From NCBI RefSeq assembly GCF_002803845.1, contig NZ_CP024985.1, positions 1,984,001-2,048,000 of the forward strand: a stretch of DNA of 64,000 nucleotides, in the 5' to 3' direction. Shown piece by piece: positions 43,376-51,672 of the stretch; within the stretch, counting starts at the first letter, position 1; each line of letters starts with the position of its first letter. The notes under the pieces are model-generated. The model was given only the letters and a program-made list of their open reading frames with translations, made no database searches and had not been told where the DNA came from. The DNA is from Streptomyces lavendulae subsp. lavendulae (lineage in GTDB: Bacteria; Actinomycetota; Actinomycetes; Streptomycetales; Streptomycetaceae). The translations under genes were made by a program, and so were the position numbers.

Positions 43376-44460
43376 CGGGCGCTCCCGAGGGCGGTCAGCG
43401 GGTCTACGGCGGTGATCCGCCGGATGGACAGGGCCGCGCCCAGCACCCCGAGCACGATCATGATCGTGGCGGGGACCAGGACCGTGGCGGGGTCGAGGAC
43501 GAAGGGCACGTCGCCCCCGCTGATCAGCGCGCCGATGCCGACGGCCAGCGCCGTTCCGGCACCGGTGCCGATCGCCAGCATCACCACCGCCTGGCCGAGG
43601 GCGTCCTTGAGCAGGTACGGGGTGGAGGCGCCCAGCGCCTTGAGCACGGCGATGTCGCCGCTGCGCTGGATCGTCCAGACCGTGAAGAAGGCCCCTATGA
43701 CCAGCGCGGAGATGGCGAAGAGGAAGCCGCGCATCAGCTGGAGCGAGCCGTTCTCGGCCTGGTAGGACCCTATGGCGCCCAGCGCCTCGTCGACGGTCTG
43801 GGTCAGGGTGCCGGAGGCCCGGTCGCCCGCGGCCCAGTCCACGGCGCCCGAGCCGTCGAGGGCGAGGACGGTGGCGACGGTTTCGAGGGAGGTGCCGGGG
43901 TTGCCGACGCGCTGCCAGTCGTTCAGGTCCATCCACACCACCGGGGTGTGGCTGTAGGCGGCGGTGCCGGACACGGCGGCCACGGTCAGCTCCAGCGGGC
44001 CGACCTTCAGCCGGCCGCCCGCGGTGAGCCCGCCCAGTTCCCGGGCGGCCTTCTCGGTGAGGACCACCCTCCCCTGACCGAGCCCGGCCCCGGCGGGCGC
44101 GAGCCGGCCGGTGGACTCGACGCCGAAGACGGAGACGGCGGCGGTCCGCTCGCCCGAGACGGCGTTGGTGGTGCGGATGCCGAGCGGATCGGCAGCCGTC
44201 ACGCCGGGCCTGGCGCGCCAGTCGCGCCAGGAGCTCTCGGGCAGCTGGGAGCCGGTGAAGGAGACCTTCTGGTCCCCGGAGGGCTCGGCGAAGGCCAGCC
44301 GGGTGGCGGGCAGGCCGGTGATGGCCGAGATGTTCTCCCGGGCCAGGCCCGAGGTGAGCCCGGACAGCAGGCCGACCAGCAGCGTGATGAGCAGTACGAC
44401 CGAGCCCATGAGGGCGAAGCGGCCCTTGGCGAACCGTAGATCTCTCCATGCGACGAACAT
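43372..44460 (-). CDS. FtsX/MacB-type ABC permease
   Basis: About 362 residues from ATG 44460 (GGTGGGGG upstream). One helix near the N-terminus (FALMGSVVLLITLLVGLLSG) is followed by a large extracytoplasmic domain of about 190 residues (VFGVESTGRLAPAGAGLGQG, LGGLTAGGRLKVGPLELTVA) and three C-terminal helices with the FtsX domain (SALVIGAFFTVWTIQRSGDI, AVLKALGAS). With the ATPase it would form an exporter or mechanotransmitter, for example for antimicrobial peptides or lipoproteins. It diverges from a two-component system that may control it. Confidence 0.88.
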   Translation of the reverse strand: MFVAWRDLRFAKGRFALMGSVVLLITLLVGLLSGLTSGLARENISAITGLPATRLAFAEPSGDQKVSFTGSQLPESSWRDWRARPGVTAADPLGIRTTNAVSGERTAAVSVFGVESTGRLAPAGAGLGQGRVVLTEKAARELGGLTAGGRLKVGPLELTVAAVSGTAAYSHTPVVWMDLNDWQRVGNPGTSLETVATVLALDGSGAVDWAAGDRASGTLTQTVDEALGAIGSYQAENGSLQLMRGFLFAISALVIGAFFTVWTIQRSGDIAVLKALGASTPYLLKDALGQAVVMLAIGTGAGTALAVGIGALISGGDVPFVLDPATVLVPATIMIVLGVLGAALSIRRITAVDPLTALGSAR

Positions 44461-44594
44461 GTCCCCCACCTTGGTCTTCCCCGTGGTCACCGGGCATCGC
44501 GCCACGGTAGGGATCCTGGTATCGAAGGTGGCATCCCGACATCGAACTTTTGGTTGACCGGGGGCCCGGGCCGTCGACTTACGCTGGTCGGGCC

Positions 44595-45842
44595 ATGTCT
44601 GTCATTCCCCGCGCCCGCGACCGCGCCGACGCCCCCGCCCGCTCCGGTGCGCTCCCCGGCGCCGGTTTCCGCTCCCCGACCCCCGTCTCCCGCGTCCTGC
44701 GGCTGTGCCTGCACGCCCTGCTGGCGGGGCTGCTCGCGCTGGCCGCCGGGCGGGCCGTCGCCGACTCCGCGCCGCGGGCCGGGTGGGTGGTCGGCGTCTG
44801 CGCGCTGCTGGCCGCCGTGTACGCGGCCGGGGTGCTGGTCCCCGCGGTGGGGCGCTCCACGCGGGCCTCGGCGCTGTGGCTGGCCTCCCTGGCCGCCGTG
44901 TGGGCGGCACTGCTGGTGGTGTCCCCGGACGGGCTGTGGATCGCCTTCCCGCTGTACTTCCTGGAGCTGCACCTGCTGCGGCGGCCCTGGGGCATCGCCG
45001 CCGTCGCGGTGACCGCCTGCGCGGCGATCGGGGGGTTCCTGGCGCACAGCGGCGCGGTGACCCCGGGGGCCTTCCTCGGGCCGCTGCTGGGCGGGGCGGT
45101 GGCGGTGGCCACCGTACTGGGCTACCAGGCGCTGTACCGGGAGAGCGAGCGGCGCCGCGAGCTGATCGAGGAGCTCATCACCACCCGGGCCGAGCTGGCC
45201 GTCGCCGAGCGGGGCGCGGGGATCCTCGCCGAGCGCGAGCGGCTCGCCCGGGAGATCCACGACACCCTCGCCCAGGGCCTGTCCTCCATCCAGCTGCTGC
45301 TGCGGGCGGCCGAGCGGACGCTCCCGCCGGACGCCCCGGCCGCCGAGCACATCGCCCGGGCCCGCGAGGCCGCGCAGGAGAACCTCGCCGAGGCGCGTCG
45401 CTTCGTACGGGCCCTGACGCCCCCCGACCTGGAGCACGGTTCCCTGGCCGGGGCGCTGGAGCGGCTCTGCTCGGGGGCGCCGGGCCCGCGCGTGCGGTTC
45501 TCGGTGAGCGGCACGCCCCGGGTGCTGCCCACCCCGTACGAGGTGGGGCTGCTGCGGATCGCGCAGTCGGCGCTCGCCAACGTGGTGCGGCACGCGGGGG
45601 CCGGGCGCGCCGAGATCACCCTGACCTTCATGGACGCCTCGGTCACCCTGGACGTGGTCGACGACGGGCGGGGCTTCGACCCGTCCTCGGCTTCCCCGGC
45701 CGCCTCGGACGGCGGCGGCTTCGGTCTGCCCGCGATGCGCGCCCGGGCCGAGACGCTGGGCGGGCTGTTCACCGTGGAGTCCGCCCCGGGCCAGGGCACC
45801 GCCGTGGCCGTCACCCTGCCGTTGCCCGTGGAGGCACCGTGA
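44595..45842 (+). CDS. NarL-type sensor histidine kinase
   Basis: A 415-residue membrane kinase. ATG 44595 gives a cytoplasmic leader and about five to six hydrophobic helices (residues 35-185). The coiled linker leads to HisKA_3 with H222 in ERLAREIHDTLAQGLSSIQL. HATPase_c has ALANVVRHAGAGRAEITL and DVVDDGRGFDP, and the end is GFGLPAMRARAETLGG. It is translationally coupled to the response regulator (GTGA overlap) and divergent from an ABC exporter 134 bases away. Systems of this layout often sense cell-envelope or antibiotic stress. Confidence 0.9.
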   Translation: MSVIPRARDRADAPARSGALPGAGFRSPTPVSRVLRLCLHALLAGLLALAAGRAVADSAPRAGWVVGVCALLAAVYAAGVLVPAVGRSTRASALWLASLAAVWAALLVVSPDGLWIAFPLYFLELHLLRRPWGIAAVAVTACAAIGGFLAHSGAVTPGAFLGPLLGGAVAVATVLGYQALYRESERRRELIEELITTRAELAVAERGAGILAERERLAREIHDTLAQGLSSIQLLLRAAERTLPPDAPAAEHIARAREAAQENLAEARRFVRALTPPDLEHGSLAGALERLCSGAPGPRVRFSVSGTPRVLPTPYEVGLLRIAQSALANVVRHAGAGRAEITLTFMDASVTLDVVDDGRGFDPSSASPAASDGGGFGLPAMRARAETLGGLFTVESAPGQGTAVAVTLPLPVEAP

Positions 45843-46468
45843 CCATCCGTCTCCTGCTCGCCGACGACCACCCGGTGGTGCGGGCCGGGCTGCGGGCCGT
45901 TCTGGACACCGAACCGGACTTCGCGGTGGTCGCCGAGGCGGCCACGGCCGAGCGGGCCGTGGAGCTGGCGGCGTCCGAGCCGGTGGACGTGGTGCTGATG
46001 GATCTCCAGTTCGGGGCCGGGATGCACGGTTCGGCGGCCACGGCGGCGATCACGGCGCGGCCCGGCGGCCCCCGGGTGCTGGTCCTGACCACCTACGACA
46101 CGGACGCGGACATCCTGGCCGCCGTCGAGGCGGGCGCCTCCGGCTACCTGCTGAAGGACGCCCCTCCGGAGGAACTGGCGGCGGCGGTCCGCACCGCCGC
46201 GGCGGGTCAGTCGGCCCTGGCCCCGGCGGTGGCCCTGCGGCTGATGGACCGCATGCGCACCCCGGCGGAGGCGCTCACGAAACGGGAGCTGGAGGTGCTC
46301 CAGCTGGTCGCGGACGGGCTGTCGAACCAGCAGATCTCCAAGAAGCTGTTCCTCAGCCAGGCCACGGTCAAGTCCCACCTGGTGCACATCTACGCCAAGC
46401 TCGGTGTGGACTCCCGCACCTCGGCGGTCGCGGCGGCCGCCACCCGCCGCCTGATCCGTACGCCGTAG
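45839..46468 (+). CDS. NarL-family response regulator
   Basis: A 209-residue regulator. The receiver domain has D9-D10 (LLLADDHPVVRAGL), phosphoacceptor D55 (VVLMDLQFG) and the conserved Lys in YLLKDAPP. The C-terminal LuxR-type HTH is LTKRELEVLQLVADGLSNQQISKKLFLSQATVKSHLVHIYAKLGV, here about residues 145-190. The GTG start overlaps the kinase stop. It probably controls the divergent ABC exporter genes. Confidence 0.92.
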   Translation: MTIRLLLADDHPVVRAGLRAVLDTEPDFAVVAEAATAERAVELAASEPVDVVLMDLQFGAGMHGSAATAAITARPGGPRVLVLTTYDTDADILAAVEAGASGYLLKDAPPEELAAAVRTAAAGQSALAPAVALRLMDRMRTPAEALTKRELEVLQLVADGLSNQQISKKLFLSQATVKSHLVHIYAKLGVDSRTSAVAAAATRRLIRTP

Positions 46469-46480
46469 GGGGCCGCGCAA

Positions 46481-46494
46481 GGGGGCTGTCCCCC
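46481..46494 (+). terminator. Small GC hairpin after the response regulator
   Basis: GGGGG (46481-46485) and CCCCC (46490-46494) with a CTGT loop, 13 bases after the stop. Short but pure GC. Confidence 0.4.
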
Positions 46495-46586
46495 GCCCCG
46501 TCCCACCGGCCGGCAGGCGGGTGTCCGCCGGGGTGGCGGGGCGAGCATCGGGGGGTCGCCGTACCCGACCCCGGAAGCGAGCCCCG

Positions 46587-47063
46587 ATGTACACCACCGC
46601 AGCGCGCCCGAGCCCGACCACCTCCCCCGCTCCCCGGGAGGTCCGCGGCGCGTACGCGCTGTGGCTCACCGCCGTCGGCGCGGGGGCGTTCGAGACGGTC
46701 CTCGCCGTGGGCCGGATGGCGCTGGACGGGACGGGATCGGCCGGGGAGATCGGTAGCGGTCTGGCGGTCCGCCTCCTCGTCTTCACCGCCGCCGTGCTCG
46801 TCGCCCTGCGGATGCGCGGCGGCGCCCGGTGGGCCCGGACCGCCCTCGCGGTGGGCCTGGGGGTGCTGGGGACCGCCTCGATGGTCCTGCAGCCCCTGGG
46901 GTACCTGCTCGACGGCGGCTCGGCCGTCGACGCGCTGGCCCGGGCGGACGCGCTGGACTGGCTCTTCGGGGCGAGCCGCGCCCTGCACGTGGGGGCGGTC
47001 CTGACGGCCGTGGCCCTGATGTTCCGGCCGGCGTCGAACGCGTACTTCCGCGGGCTCCGCTAG
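46587..47063 (+). CDS. Four-helix membrane protein of unknown function
   Basis: A 158-residue membrane protein from ATG 46587. After a Ser/Pro/Thr-rich head there are four hydrophobic helices: GAYALWLTAVGAGAFETVLAV, split here around residues 20-40, AVRLLVFTAAVLVALRM, ARTALAVGLGVLGTASMVL and ALHVGAVLTAVALMFRP. No catalytic motif is seen. The stop codon overlaps that of the convergent MocR-type gene. It may be a small integral protein controlled by the preceding two-component system, but nothing proves this. Confidence 0.75.
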   Translation: MYTTAARPSPTTSPAPREVRGAYALWLTAVGAGAFETVLAVGRMALDGTGSAGEIGSGLAVRLLVFTAAVLVALRMRGGARWARTALAVGLGVLGTASMVLQPLGYLLDGGSAVDALARADALDWLFGASRALHVGAVLTAVALMFRPASNAYFRGLR

Positions 47064-48547
47064 GCCACCCAGTACGGGCGTTCCACCCCCGGCGCCAGGG
47101 GCACTCCTTCGTGGAAGGCCTGTGCGAGGAGGCGTACGCCCTGGTCCAGGCGGTCCGCCGGCAGGGTGTACGGGATCCGCAGGCGGTGCTCGAAGGTGCC
47201 CGGGTCCACCCCGAAGCGGGCGCCGCGGCCGATGTGGACGCCCGCGGCGGCGGCCCGCTCCGCGAGCGCGGAGCTGACCGGTTCGCCGAGGTCCACCCAG
47301 AGCGACAGGCCGCCGGGCGGCAGCCGCCAGGACCATTCGGGGGCGTGCCGCTGGAGGGACTGGGCCAGGGCCGCGCGCTGGATCCGCAGCTGTGCGAGCC
47401 GGGCCGGCAGGGTCCGGTCGAGCCGGTCCATCAGGGGCAGGGCGACCACCTGGTCGAGCACGGAGCCGGTCATGTCGGCGGACACGCGGACGGCCGCCAG
47501 CTCGGTGACCAGTTTGGCGGTGGCCCGGATCCAGCCGACCCGCAGGCCGCCCCAGTGGGTCTTGCTGAGCGAGCCGATGGTGATCACGTGGTCGGCGCCG
47601 GTGCGCCCGGCGAGGGAGGCCAGCGGCGCGGGCGCGGGCACGTCCAGCGCGATGTCGGCGATGGTCTCGTCGACCACCAGCCAGGTCCCGGCGGCCCGGG
47701 CCGCGGCGAGCAGCCGCAGCCGCTGGCGCTCGGGCATCAGGGCGCCCGTCGGATTGTGGAAGTCGGGGATCACGTACGCGAGCCTGGGCACGGTCTGCCC
47801 CAGCGTGGACTCGGCGACGTCCATGTCCCAGCCCCGGTCGGAGACGGCGAAGGAGGCGGTGCGCAGCCTGGCGTGGCGCAGGGCGTCGAGGGCGTTGGCG
47901 TAGGTGGGGTTCTCGGTGACCACGCGGTCCCCGGGGCGGCAGAGCAGGCTGACGACCAGGGCGAAGGCCTGCTGGGCCCCGGCCGTGACCAGGATCTGCT
48001 CGGGGCGGGTGGGCAGGCCGCGCCGGGTGAAGCGCTCCGCGACGGCCGCGCGCAGGTCGGGCAGGCCGAAGGGGTGGTAGCCGGGGTTGCGGGCGAGCGC
48101 GGGCAGCCGGGGCGCGGCCCAGGCGAGGGCCTCGGTGAGGCTGCCCTCGGGGGCGCCCATGGCGGCGATGGCGAGGTCGATGCCGGGGTCGCCGTCGGCG
48201 TTGAAGCCGCCCGCGCCGACGATGGAGTGGGCGCCGACCGGGCGGTGGCCGTCGGGGAGCTCGGTCCAGGTCCCGGAGCCGCGGCGGCTGCGGACGTAGC
48301 CGCTCTCGCGGAGCAGGTCGTAGGCGGCGGTGACGGTGGCGCGGCTGGCGCCGACGGTCTCGGCGAGCTCGCGCTCGGCGGGCAGCCGCACGTGCAGGGC
48401 GATCCGGCCGTCGAGGATCAGGGTGCGCAGCGCGTCGGCGAGGGAGCGGTAGCCCGGGCGGGCCCGTACCTCGTCCGGGAGCATCGCCGCGAGCTGGCGG
48501 CTGCCGATCGCCCTGTCCGCCGTCTGGACCACTCGCCCGTATGCCAT
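47060..48547 (-). CDS. MocR-type GntR/aminotransferase regulator
   Basis: A 495-residue regulator. Residues about 28-95 are a GntR winged helix (GYRSLADALRTLILDGRIAL, RLPAERELAETVGASRATVTAAY). Residues about 130-495 are a fold-type-I aminotransferase with PLP sites TAGAQQAFALVVSLLCRPGD, NPTYANALDALR, DFHNPTG and the Schiff-base lysine in GSLSKTHWGGLRVGW. Family members such as PdxR and GabR use PLP or amino compounds as effectors. It is divergent from a small protein and a nucleotidyltransferase gene, with repeated ATTGGC boxes in the gap. Confidence 0.9.
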   Translation of the reverse strand: MAYGRVVQTADRAIGSRQLAAMLPDEVRARPGYRSLADALRTLILDGRIALHVRLPAERELAETVGASRATVTAAYDLLRESGYVRSRRGSGTWTELPDGHRPVGAHSIVGAGGFNADGDPGIDLAIAAMGAPEGSLTEALAWAAPRLPALARNPGYHPFGLPDLRAAVAERFTRRGLPTRPEQILVTAGAQQAFALVVSLLCRPGDRVVTENPTYANALDALRHARLRTASFAVSDRGWDMDVAESTLGQTVPRLAYVIPDFHNPTGALMPERQRLRLLAAARAAGTWLVVDETIADIALDVPAPAPLASLAGRTGADHVITIGSLSKTHWGGLRVGWIRATAKLVTELAAVRVSADMTGSVLDQVVALPLMDRLDRTLPARLAQLRIQRAALAQSLQRHAPEWSWRLPPGGLSLWVDLGEPVSSALAERAAAAGVHIGRGARFGVDPGTFEHRLRIPYTLPADRLDQGVRLLAQAFHEGVPLAPGVERPYWVA

Positions 48548-48561
48548 GCCAACCTCCCCCG

Positions 48562-48621
48562 ATTGGCTCTGCCTGCCAGGCCAATCGAGGTCCAGACTCG
48601 CCGTATTGGCCCGCGATTGGC
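48562..48621. promoter_or_regulatory. Four ATTGGC/GCCAAT boxes, likely MocR operator
   Basis: ATTGGC occurs at 48562-48567, 48605-48610 and 48616-48621 and its inverse GCCAAT at 48580-48585. The last two are direct repeats 11 bases apart. This fits the multi-repeat sites bound by MocR-type dimers and would control both divergent genes. Confidence 0.55.
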
Positions 48622-48635
48622 AAGGAGAAGCCATC

Positions 48636-48875
48636 ATGCCGTACGAGGTGTTCACCGACCGTGACGAACGTGCCCTGCTGCTGCGCGCCGAGAACCGGAT
48701 CTCCCGGCCGCTGCGGCTCGGGGCGGCACTGGCCACCGTGGGGGCCCTCCTGACGCGGCGGCCGCGCGGCGCGGATGAGGAGCGAGAATCGCAGCCATGC
48801 CAGCAGAAGCGGAAACAGAGCAGGACCCCGGCCGCGGCCCCGACGGCCGCCCCGACCGTTCCACAGCCCCACTGA
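48636..48875 (+). CDS. Small protein divergent from the MocR gene
   Basis: A 79-residue product starting at ATG 48636 behind AAGGAG (48622-48627). The first 47 residues look genuine (YEVFTDRDERALLLRAENRI, SRPLRLGAALATVGALLTRR). The rest is low-complexity Pro/Ala/Thr/Gln and overlaps the nucleotidyltransferase gene by 79 bases in a different frame, so the natural 3' end may be shorter or altered. The family is unknown. Placement after the ATTGGC boxes suggests MocR control. Confidence 0.5.
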   Translation: MPYEVFTDRDERALLLRAENRISRPLRLGAALATVGALLTRRPRGADEERESQPCQQKRKQSRTPAAAPTAAPTVPQPH

Positions 48876-49486
48876 CCGGCGCGGAGGGCCCGGGCGCGGC
48901 GGCCCCGGTCGCCGGTCTGCTCCTCGCCGCCGGTGGCGGCCGCCGGCTCGGGGGGCGGCCGAAGGCGCTGCTCCCCTACCGCGGGCGGCCCCTCGTCGAG
49001 AACGCCGTGCGCGTGCTGCGCGAGGCCGGCTGCGATCCGGTGCACGTGGTGCTGGGCGCCTCGGCCGACGAGGTCCGGGAGCGGGCCGACCTGAGCGGCT
49101 GCGTGGTGGTGGACAACCCGGACTGGGCCGAGGGCATGGGTTCCTCCCTGCGGGTCGGCCTGGCCTCCCTCGCCGGGACGGGGGCCGGTGCGGCGCTGGT
49201 CTCGCTGGTGGACCAGCCGGGCATCGGGGCGCGGGCGGTGGCCCGGGTACGGGAGGCGTACCGCTCCCCGACGAGCCTGGTGGCCGCCTCGTACGACGGG
49301 GAGCGCGGCCATCCGGTGCTGTTCGGGGCGGACCGCTGGCCGGACATCGCGGCGACGGCGACCGGGGACCGGGGCGCGCGGGTCCACCTGAAGGAGCACG
49401 CGGCCGAGGTCATGCTGGTGGAGTGCGGGGACGTCGCCGCCCCCTTCGACATCGACACGCCGCCCGACCTGGCACGTCTGGCTTGA
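48797..49486 (+). CDS. MobA-like nucleotidyltransferase
   Basis: A 229-residue protein of the MobA/MocA NTP-transferase family. After a charged Pro/Gly-rich leader of about 37 residues the signature AGLLLAAGGGRRLGGRPKAL binds nucleotide. Later segments are VHVVLGASADEVRERADL, NPDWAEGMGSSLRVGL, SLVDQPGIGARAVARV and YDGERGHPVLFGADRW, which match MocA/CoxI-type molybdenum cofactor cytidylyl- or guanylyltransferases. Such enzymes mature molybdopterin hydroxylases including xanthine dehydrogenase, which would fit the purine catabolism genes in the window, although no such hydroxylase is here. Start ATG 48797 overlaps the preceding small gene. Confidence 0.85.
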   Translation: MPAEAETEQDPGRGPDGRPDRSTAPLTGAEGPGAAAPVAGLLLAAGGGRRLGGRPKALLPYRGRPLVENAVRVLREAGCDPVHVVLGASADEVRERADLSGCVVVDNPDWAEGMGSSLRVGLASLAGTGAGAALVSLVDQPGIGARAVARVREAYRSPTSLVAASYDGERGHPVLFGADRWPDIAATATGDRGARVHLKEHAAEVMLVECGDVAAPFDIDTPPDLARLA

Positions 49487-49595
49487 GGAACGCTCGTGCG
49501 TCACTTGAGCGGGCTGTGACCGTTATGGCACCGAGGGCCACGGGTGATCGGAATCTGTCGACTCAGAGAATCTCGACATCAACAAACCATTGAAC

Positions 49596-49610
49596 TTCCA
49601 CCATGAGGAA
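49596..49610. promoter_or_regulatory. Putative AllR site before malate synthase
   Basis: TTCCACCATGAGGAA has the TTCC-N7-GGAA arrangement seen at 40310-40325. It lies 149 bases before the malate synthase start. AllR control of malate synthase is described in S. coelicolor. Confidence 0.45.
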
Positions 49611-49758
49611 ATTACTATCCACTGGTCAGAAGCGCCCTGAACCACAGACGGCGCCCGCGACCGTTATCCGGAACTCTCCACACCCGACGGCACTGCGTGC
49701 CGTCTCGCGCGAGCATTCCCCGCGGCCGCCAGGCACCGCCGCTGAAGGAGTGACAGAT

Positions 49759-51378
49759 ATGTCCGCACCAGCGCCGTCCCCGCTGGCCATCGTCGACGCC
49801 GAGCCCCTGCCCCGGCAGGACGAAGTCCTCACCGAAGCGGCCCTTGCCTTCGTGGCCGAGCTCCACCGGCGGTTCGCCCCCCGCCGCGCGGAGCTCCTCG
49901 CCCGACGCGGCGAGCGGCGCGCCGAGATCGCCCGGACCTCCACCCTCGACTTCCTCCCGGACACCGCACAGGTCCGCGAGGGGGACTGGAAGGTCGCGCC
50001 GGCCCCGGCCGCGCTGAACGACCGCCGCGTGGAGATCACCGGTCCGACGGACCGCAAGATGACCATCAACGCCCTCAACTCGGGCGCCAAGGTCTGGCTC
50101 GCCGACTTCGAGGACGCCTCGGCTCCCACTTGGGAGAACGTCGTCCTCGGCCAGCTCAACCTCATCGACGCCTACGAGCGCCGCATCGACTTCACCGACC
50201 CGCGCACGGGCAAGGCGTACGCCCTGAAGCCCGCCGACCAGCTCGCCACCGTCGTGATGCGGCCGCGCGGCTGGCACCTGGAGGAGCGCCACCTCAGCTT
50301 CGAGGGCGGCCCCGCCTCGGGCTCCCTCGTGGACTTCGGCCTCTACTTCTTCCACAACGCGAAGCGCCTGATCGACCTCGGCAAGGGCCCGTACTTCTAC
50401 CTGCCGAAGACGGAGTCGCACCTGGAGGCGCGCCTCTGGAACGAGATCTTCGTCTTCGCCCAGGACTACGTCGGCATCCCGCAGGGCACCGTCCGCGCGA
50501 CCGTCCTCATCGAGACCATCACCGCGGCCTACGAGATGGAAGAGATCCTCTTCGAACTCAAGGACCACGCGGCGGGCCTCAACGCGGGCCGCTGGGACTA
50601 CCTGTTCTCGATCGTGAAGAACTTCCGCGACGGCGGCGAGAAGTTCGTCCTGCCGGACCGCAACGCGGTCACGATGACGGCCCCCTTCATGCGCGCCTAC
50701 ACCGAGCTGCTCGTCCGCACCTGCCACAAGCGCGGCGCGCACGCCATCGGCGGCATGGCGGCCTTCATCCCGTCCCGCAAGGACGCCGAGGTCAACAAGG
50801 TCGCGTTCGAGAAGGTCAAGGCCGACAAGGACCGCGAGGCGAACGACGGCTTCGACGGCTCCTGGGTCGCCCACCCCGACCTGGTCCCGATCGCGATGGC
50901 CTCCTTCGACGCGGTCCTCGGCGACAAGCCGAACCAGAAGGACCGGCTGCGCGAGGACGTCTCGGTCGCCCCGGGCGAGCTGATCGCGATCGACTCCCTC
51001 GACGCGAAGCCCACCTACGACGGCCTGGTCAACGCCGTCCAGGTCGGCACCCGTTACATCGAGGCGTGGCTGCGCGGCCTCGGCGCCGTCGGCATCTTCG
51101 GCCTCATGGAGGACGCCGCCACCGCCGAGATCTCCCGCTCGCAGATCTGGCAGTGGATCAACGCCGGGGTCGTCTTCGAGAACGGCAAGCGGGCCACCGC
51201 CGAGCTGACCCGCGAGATCGCCGCCGGGGAACTGGCCAAGATCCGCGCCGAGGTCGGCGAGGAGGCCTTCGCGGCCGGGAAGTGGCAGCAGGCCCACGAC
51301 CTCCTCCTGCAGGTCTCCCTGGACGCCGACTACGCGGACTTCCTCACCCTCCCCGCGTACGACCAGCTGATCGGCTGA
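49759..51378 (+). CDS. aceB: Malate synthase A
   Basis: A 539-residue enzyme condensing glyoxylate with acetyl-CoA to malate. GAAGGAG (49744-49750) precedes ATG 49759. Family segments are KMTINALNSGAKVWLADFED, the substrate region GPYFYLPKTESHLEARLWN, VRATVLIETITAAYEMEEIL with the metal Glu, and GGMAAFIPSRKD. The catalytic base Asp is expected in the C-terminal EDAATAEISRSQIWQW area. The length fits the A isoform (about 530), not the longer G isoform. With allantoin genes on hand, it likely consumes glyoxylate from ureidoglycolate. A 15-bp hairpin terminates it. Confidence 0.95.
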   Translation: MSAPAPSPLAIVDAEPLPRQDEVLTEAALAFVAELHRRFAPRRAELLARRGERRAEIARTSTLDFLPDTAQVREGDWKVAPAPAALNDRRVEITGPTDRKMTINALNSGAKVWLADFEDASAPTWENVVLGQLNLIDAYERRIDFTDPRTGKAYALKPADQLATVVMRPRGWHLEERHLSFEGGPASGSLVDFGLYFFHNAKRLIDLGKGPYFYLPKTESHLEARLWNEIFVFAQDYVGIPQGTVRATVLIETITAAYEMEEILFELKDHAAGLNAGRWDYLFSIVKNFRDGGEKFVLPDRNAVTMTAPFMRAYTELLVRTCHKRGAHAIGGMAAFIPSRKDAEVNKVAFEKVKADKDREANDGFDGSWVAHPDLVPIAMASFDAVLGDKPNQKDRLREDVSVAPGELIAIDSLDAKPTYDGLVNAVQVGTRYIEAWLRGLGAVGIFGLMEDAATAEISRSQIWQWINAGVVFENGKRATAELTREIAAGELAKIRAEVGEEAFAAGKWQQAHDLLLQVSLDADYADFLTLPAYDQLIG

Positions 51379-51420
51379 CACCGGCCTTCGACCGAAACGC
51401 ACAGCGGTCGAACTCCCGGT

Positions 51421-51455
51421 TCCGCCCCCGTCGCCGCCCCGGCGACGGGGGCGGA
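51421..51455 (+). terminator. Strong terminator of malate synthase
   Basis: TCCGCCCCCGTCGCC (51421-51435) and GGCGACGGGGGCGGA (51441-51455) form a perfect 15-bp stem with a 5-base loop, 43 bases after the stop. Confidence 0.85.
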
Positions 51456-51508
51456 GTCGTGTCGCGGGCCGGTATCGCGCCGGTCGCGCACCGACCGAAT
51501 GGTCGGCC

Positions 51509-51545
51509 GTTACTCCATCGTAACCTTGCTGTACCTAGCGGTAAC
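51509..51545. promoter_or_regulatory. GTTAC-N6-GTAAC box and extra GTAAC
   Basis: GTTAC (51509-51513) and GTAAC (51520-51524) are six bases apart, and a third GTAAC follows at 51541-51545, about two helical turns on. Just upstream, CCGACC-GAAT-GGTCGG (51491-51506) is another perfect inverted repeat. The set lies 128-182 bases before the SGNH hydrolase start. Confidence 0.45.
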
Positions 51546-51672
51546 AAGCGGGGGCGTGTCACCTTTCCGATGCCACCGGCGCCGGCGGTACCCCCACTTT
51601 CCAAGCCACGCACCGGAGTTGCCGCCCAGCGTTGTCGGCGGCTCCGGCGTGGCCGACCGCAGGAGTTCCGCA

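Noticed and set aside
48797..49486. Assignment of the nucleotidyltransferase to nucleotide-sugar synthesis
   Set aside because: The LLLAAGGGRRLGGRPK and DQPG motifs fit the MobA/MocA branch better.
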